From contig CACZPA010000274.1 in assembly GCA_902782895.1 (NCBI GenBank), forward strand, positions 1 to 6,320: 6,320 nucleotides of DNA. The letters are read 5' to 3'. Shown here piece after piece: positions 6,030-6,320 of the stretch. Made by a program: the position numbers and the translations under genes. The notes below the pieces were generated by a model. It had not been told where the DNA came from and did no database searches. It worked only from the letters and a program-made list of their open reading frames with translations. How positions within the stretch are numbered: position 1 is the stretch's first letter; each line of letters opens with the position of its first letter. The stretch comes from an uncultured Eubacteriales bacterium (GTDB lineage: Bacteria > Bacillota > Clostridia > Lachnospirales > Bianqueaceae).

Positions 6030-6046
6030 ATCCAAGATTTGCGATT

Positions 6047-6075
6047 ATTATAGCAGTATCTAATCCATCCGTCAA
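6047..6075 (-). promoter_or_regulatory. Strong sigma-A promoter for the DUF1836/haemolysin III operon
   Basis: On the minus strand TTGACG (6075-6070), a 17-nt spacer and TATAAT (6052-6047). A TG dinucleotide one base before the -10 makes it an extended -10. The 35 bases upstream are strongly A/T-rich (about 6076-6100), consistent with an UP element. Initiation near 6040 would leave a leader of about 26 nt before the ATG at 6014. Confidence 0.88.
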
Positions 6076-6107
6076 GATATTCTTGTTTTATTTTATATTT
6101 GATCTTG
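6073..6107. repeat. CAAGAT-type inverted repeats overlapping the -35, candidate operator
   Basis: CAAGA-TAT-TCTTG (6073-6085) is a perfect 5-bp inverted repeat overlapping the -35 box. ATCTTG recurs at 6102-6107, with its TCTTG 22 bases beyond the first TCTTG, about two helical turns. A further CAAGAT lies at 6033-6038 just after the predicted start. The spacing suits a DNA-binding protein, possibly the DUF1836 product itself (inference). Confidence 0.4.
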
Positions 6108-6146
6108 GTCTGCATTATTTAGAAATTAATCGCGCAAATCAGATAT

Positions 6147-6167
6147 AAAAAGCCCCTTTGGCTTTTT
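6147..6167. terminator. Bidirectional terminator-like hairpin
   Basis: AAAAAGCC (6147-6154) pairs perfectly with GGCTTTTT (6160-6167) around a 5-nt loop, giving a stem with a T-run on either strand. An outer inverted repeat, TCGCGC (6130-6135) and GCGCGA (6171-6176), flanks it. It probably ends leftward transcription from outside the window and insulates the DUF1836 promoter. Confidence 0.7.
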
Positions 6168-6240
6168 CCCGCGCGAGTATATCTTTTTCTCATGTGGAAA
6201 CTGCACCAAAAGCGGGGGCAAATTAGGGATTAGCGTCCCG
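6168..6240. other. Spacer between two hairpins, no gene seen
   Basis: No coding frame, RNA gene or clear promoter is visible here. It contains a G-rich run (6212-6218) and a short GGGA/TCCC inverted repeat (6226-6229 with 6236-6239). With its flanks it forms the roughly 300-base gene-free stretch at the right end of the window. Confidence 0.5.
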
Positions 6241-6288
6241 AAAAAAATAATCGGCATAGTTGGTTGGAAACGACCGGCTATGCCGATT
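6241..6288 (-). terminator. Long stem-loop with minus-strand T7 tract, probable terminator of an upstream gene
   Basis: AATCGGCATAG (6249-6259) and CTATGCCGATT (6278-6288) pair perfectly over 11 bp. On the minus strand the stem is followed by A and seven T's (6247-6241), a good terminator for a gene to the right. One minus-strand frame from the right edge reads RNPTLSL and stops at 6297-6299, which could be that gene's end, but seven codons are too few to assign. On the plus strand the stem extends to 18 bp through G-U pairs and closes on a GAAA tetraloop (6267-6270). Confidence 0.65.
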
Positions 6289-6320
6289 CCCCTTTTATAA
6301 GCTCAAGGTCGGATTCCGGC

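Noticed and set aside
6015..6035. TTG start at 6035 for the DUF1836 gene
   Set aside because: Predicted transcription begins near 6040, leaving no room for a ribosome site. ATG 6014 fits the promoter better.
5127..6053. 308-codon open frame on the plus strand with Arg/Gly-rich repeats
   Set aside because: The repeats are the antisense reading of the DUF1836 27-bp units. No ribosome site or family match, and it opposes two well-supported genes.

Overview
The window looks like a piece of a Clostridia (Lachnospiraceae-type) chromosome. The evidence is a DUF1836 gene (a family essentially limited to Firmicutes), strong Shine-Dalgarno sites, sigma-A type TTGACA/TATAAT promoters and moderate GC content. 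This assignment is inference. All six genes I can support lie on the minus strand, so transcription runs from high to low coordinates. The large open frames on the plus strand are shadows of these genes.

From right to left. (1) 6015-6320 has no gene. It holds two stem-loops, probably terminators of an upstream minus-strand gene outside the window, then an AT-rich tract and a near-consensus promoter (TTGACG, 17 nt, TATAAT with extended -10). (2) This promoter drives an apparent operon: a DUF1836 putative DNA-binding regulator with a nine-residue repeat tail (5241-6014), a haemolysin III/PAQR-family membrane protein (4529-5206), and an unrecognised 7-TM protein with an extracytoplasmic C-terminal domain (3630-4502). 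(3) A 147-nt gap holds a second strong promoter (TTGCAT, 17 nt, TATAAT) and a leader of about 100 nt with inverted repeats. (4) A two-gene unit follows: a Gfo/Idh/MocA NAD-dependent sugar oxidoreductase (2363-3481) and, 23 nt on, a 629-residue fusion of a metal-dependent sugar isomerase/epimerase TIM barrel with a complete DUF6807 ('PmoA') domain (450-2339). A strong GC-rich terminator ends it. (5) A nitroreductase-family gene begins just after that terminator and runs off the left edge (1-383).

The most interesting part is the oxidoreductase plus TIM-barrel/DUF6807 pair. In characterised C-glycoside deglycosylation and 3-keto-glycoside systems, a Gfo/Idh/MocA enzyme oxidises a sugar hydroxyl to a ketone, and a TIM-barrel partner then isomerises the sugar or eliminates its substituent. 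Here the second enzyme is covalently fused to DUF6807, whose function is unsettled. The pair may form a compact two-protein pathway for an unidentified intracellular sugar or glycoside. No transporter, kinase or glycosidase in the window identifies the substrate.
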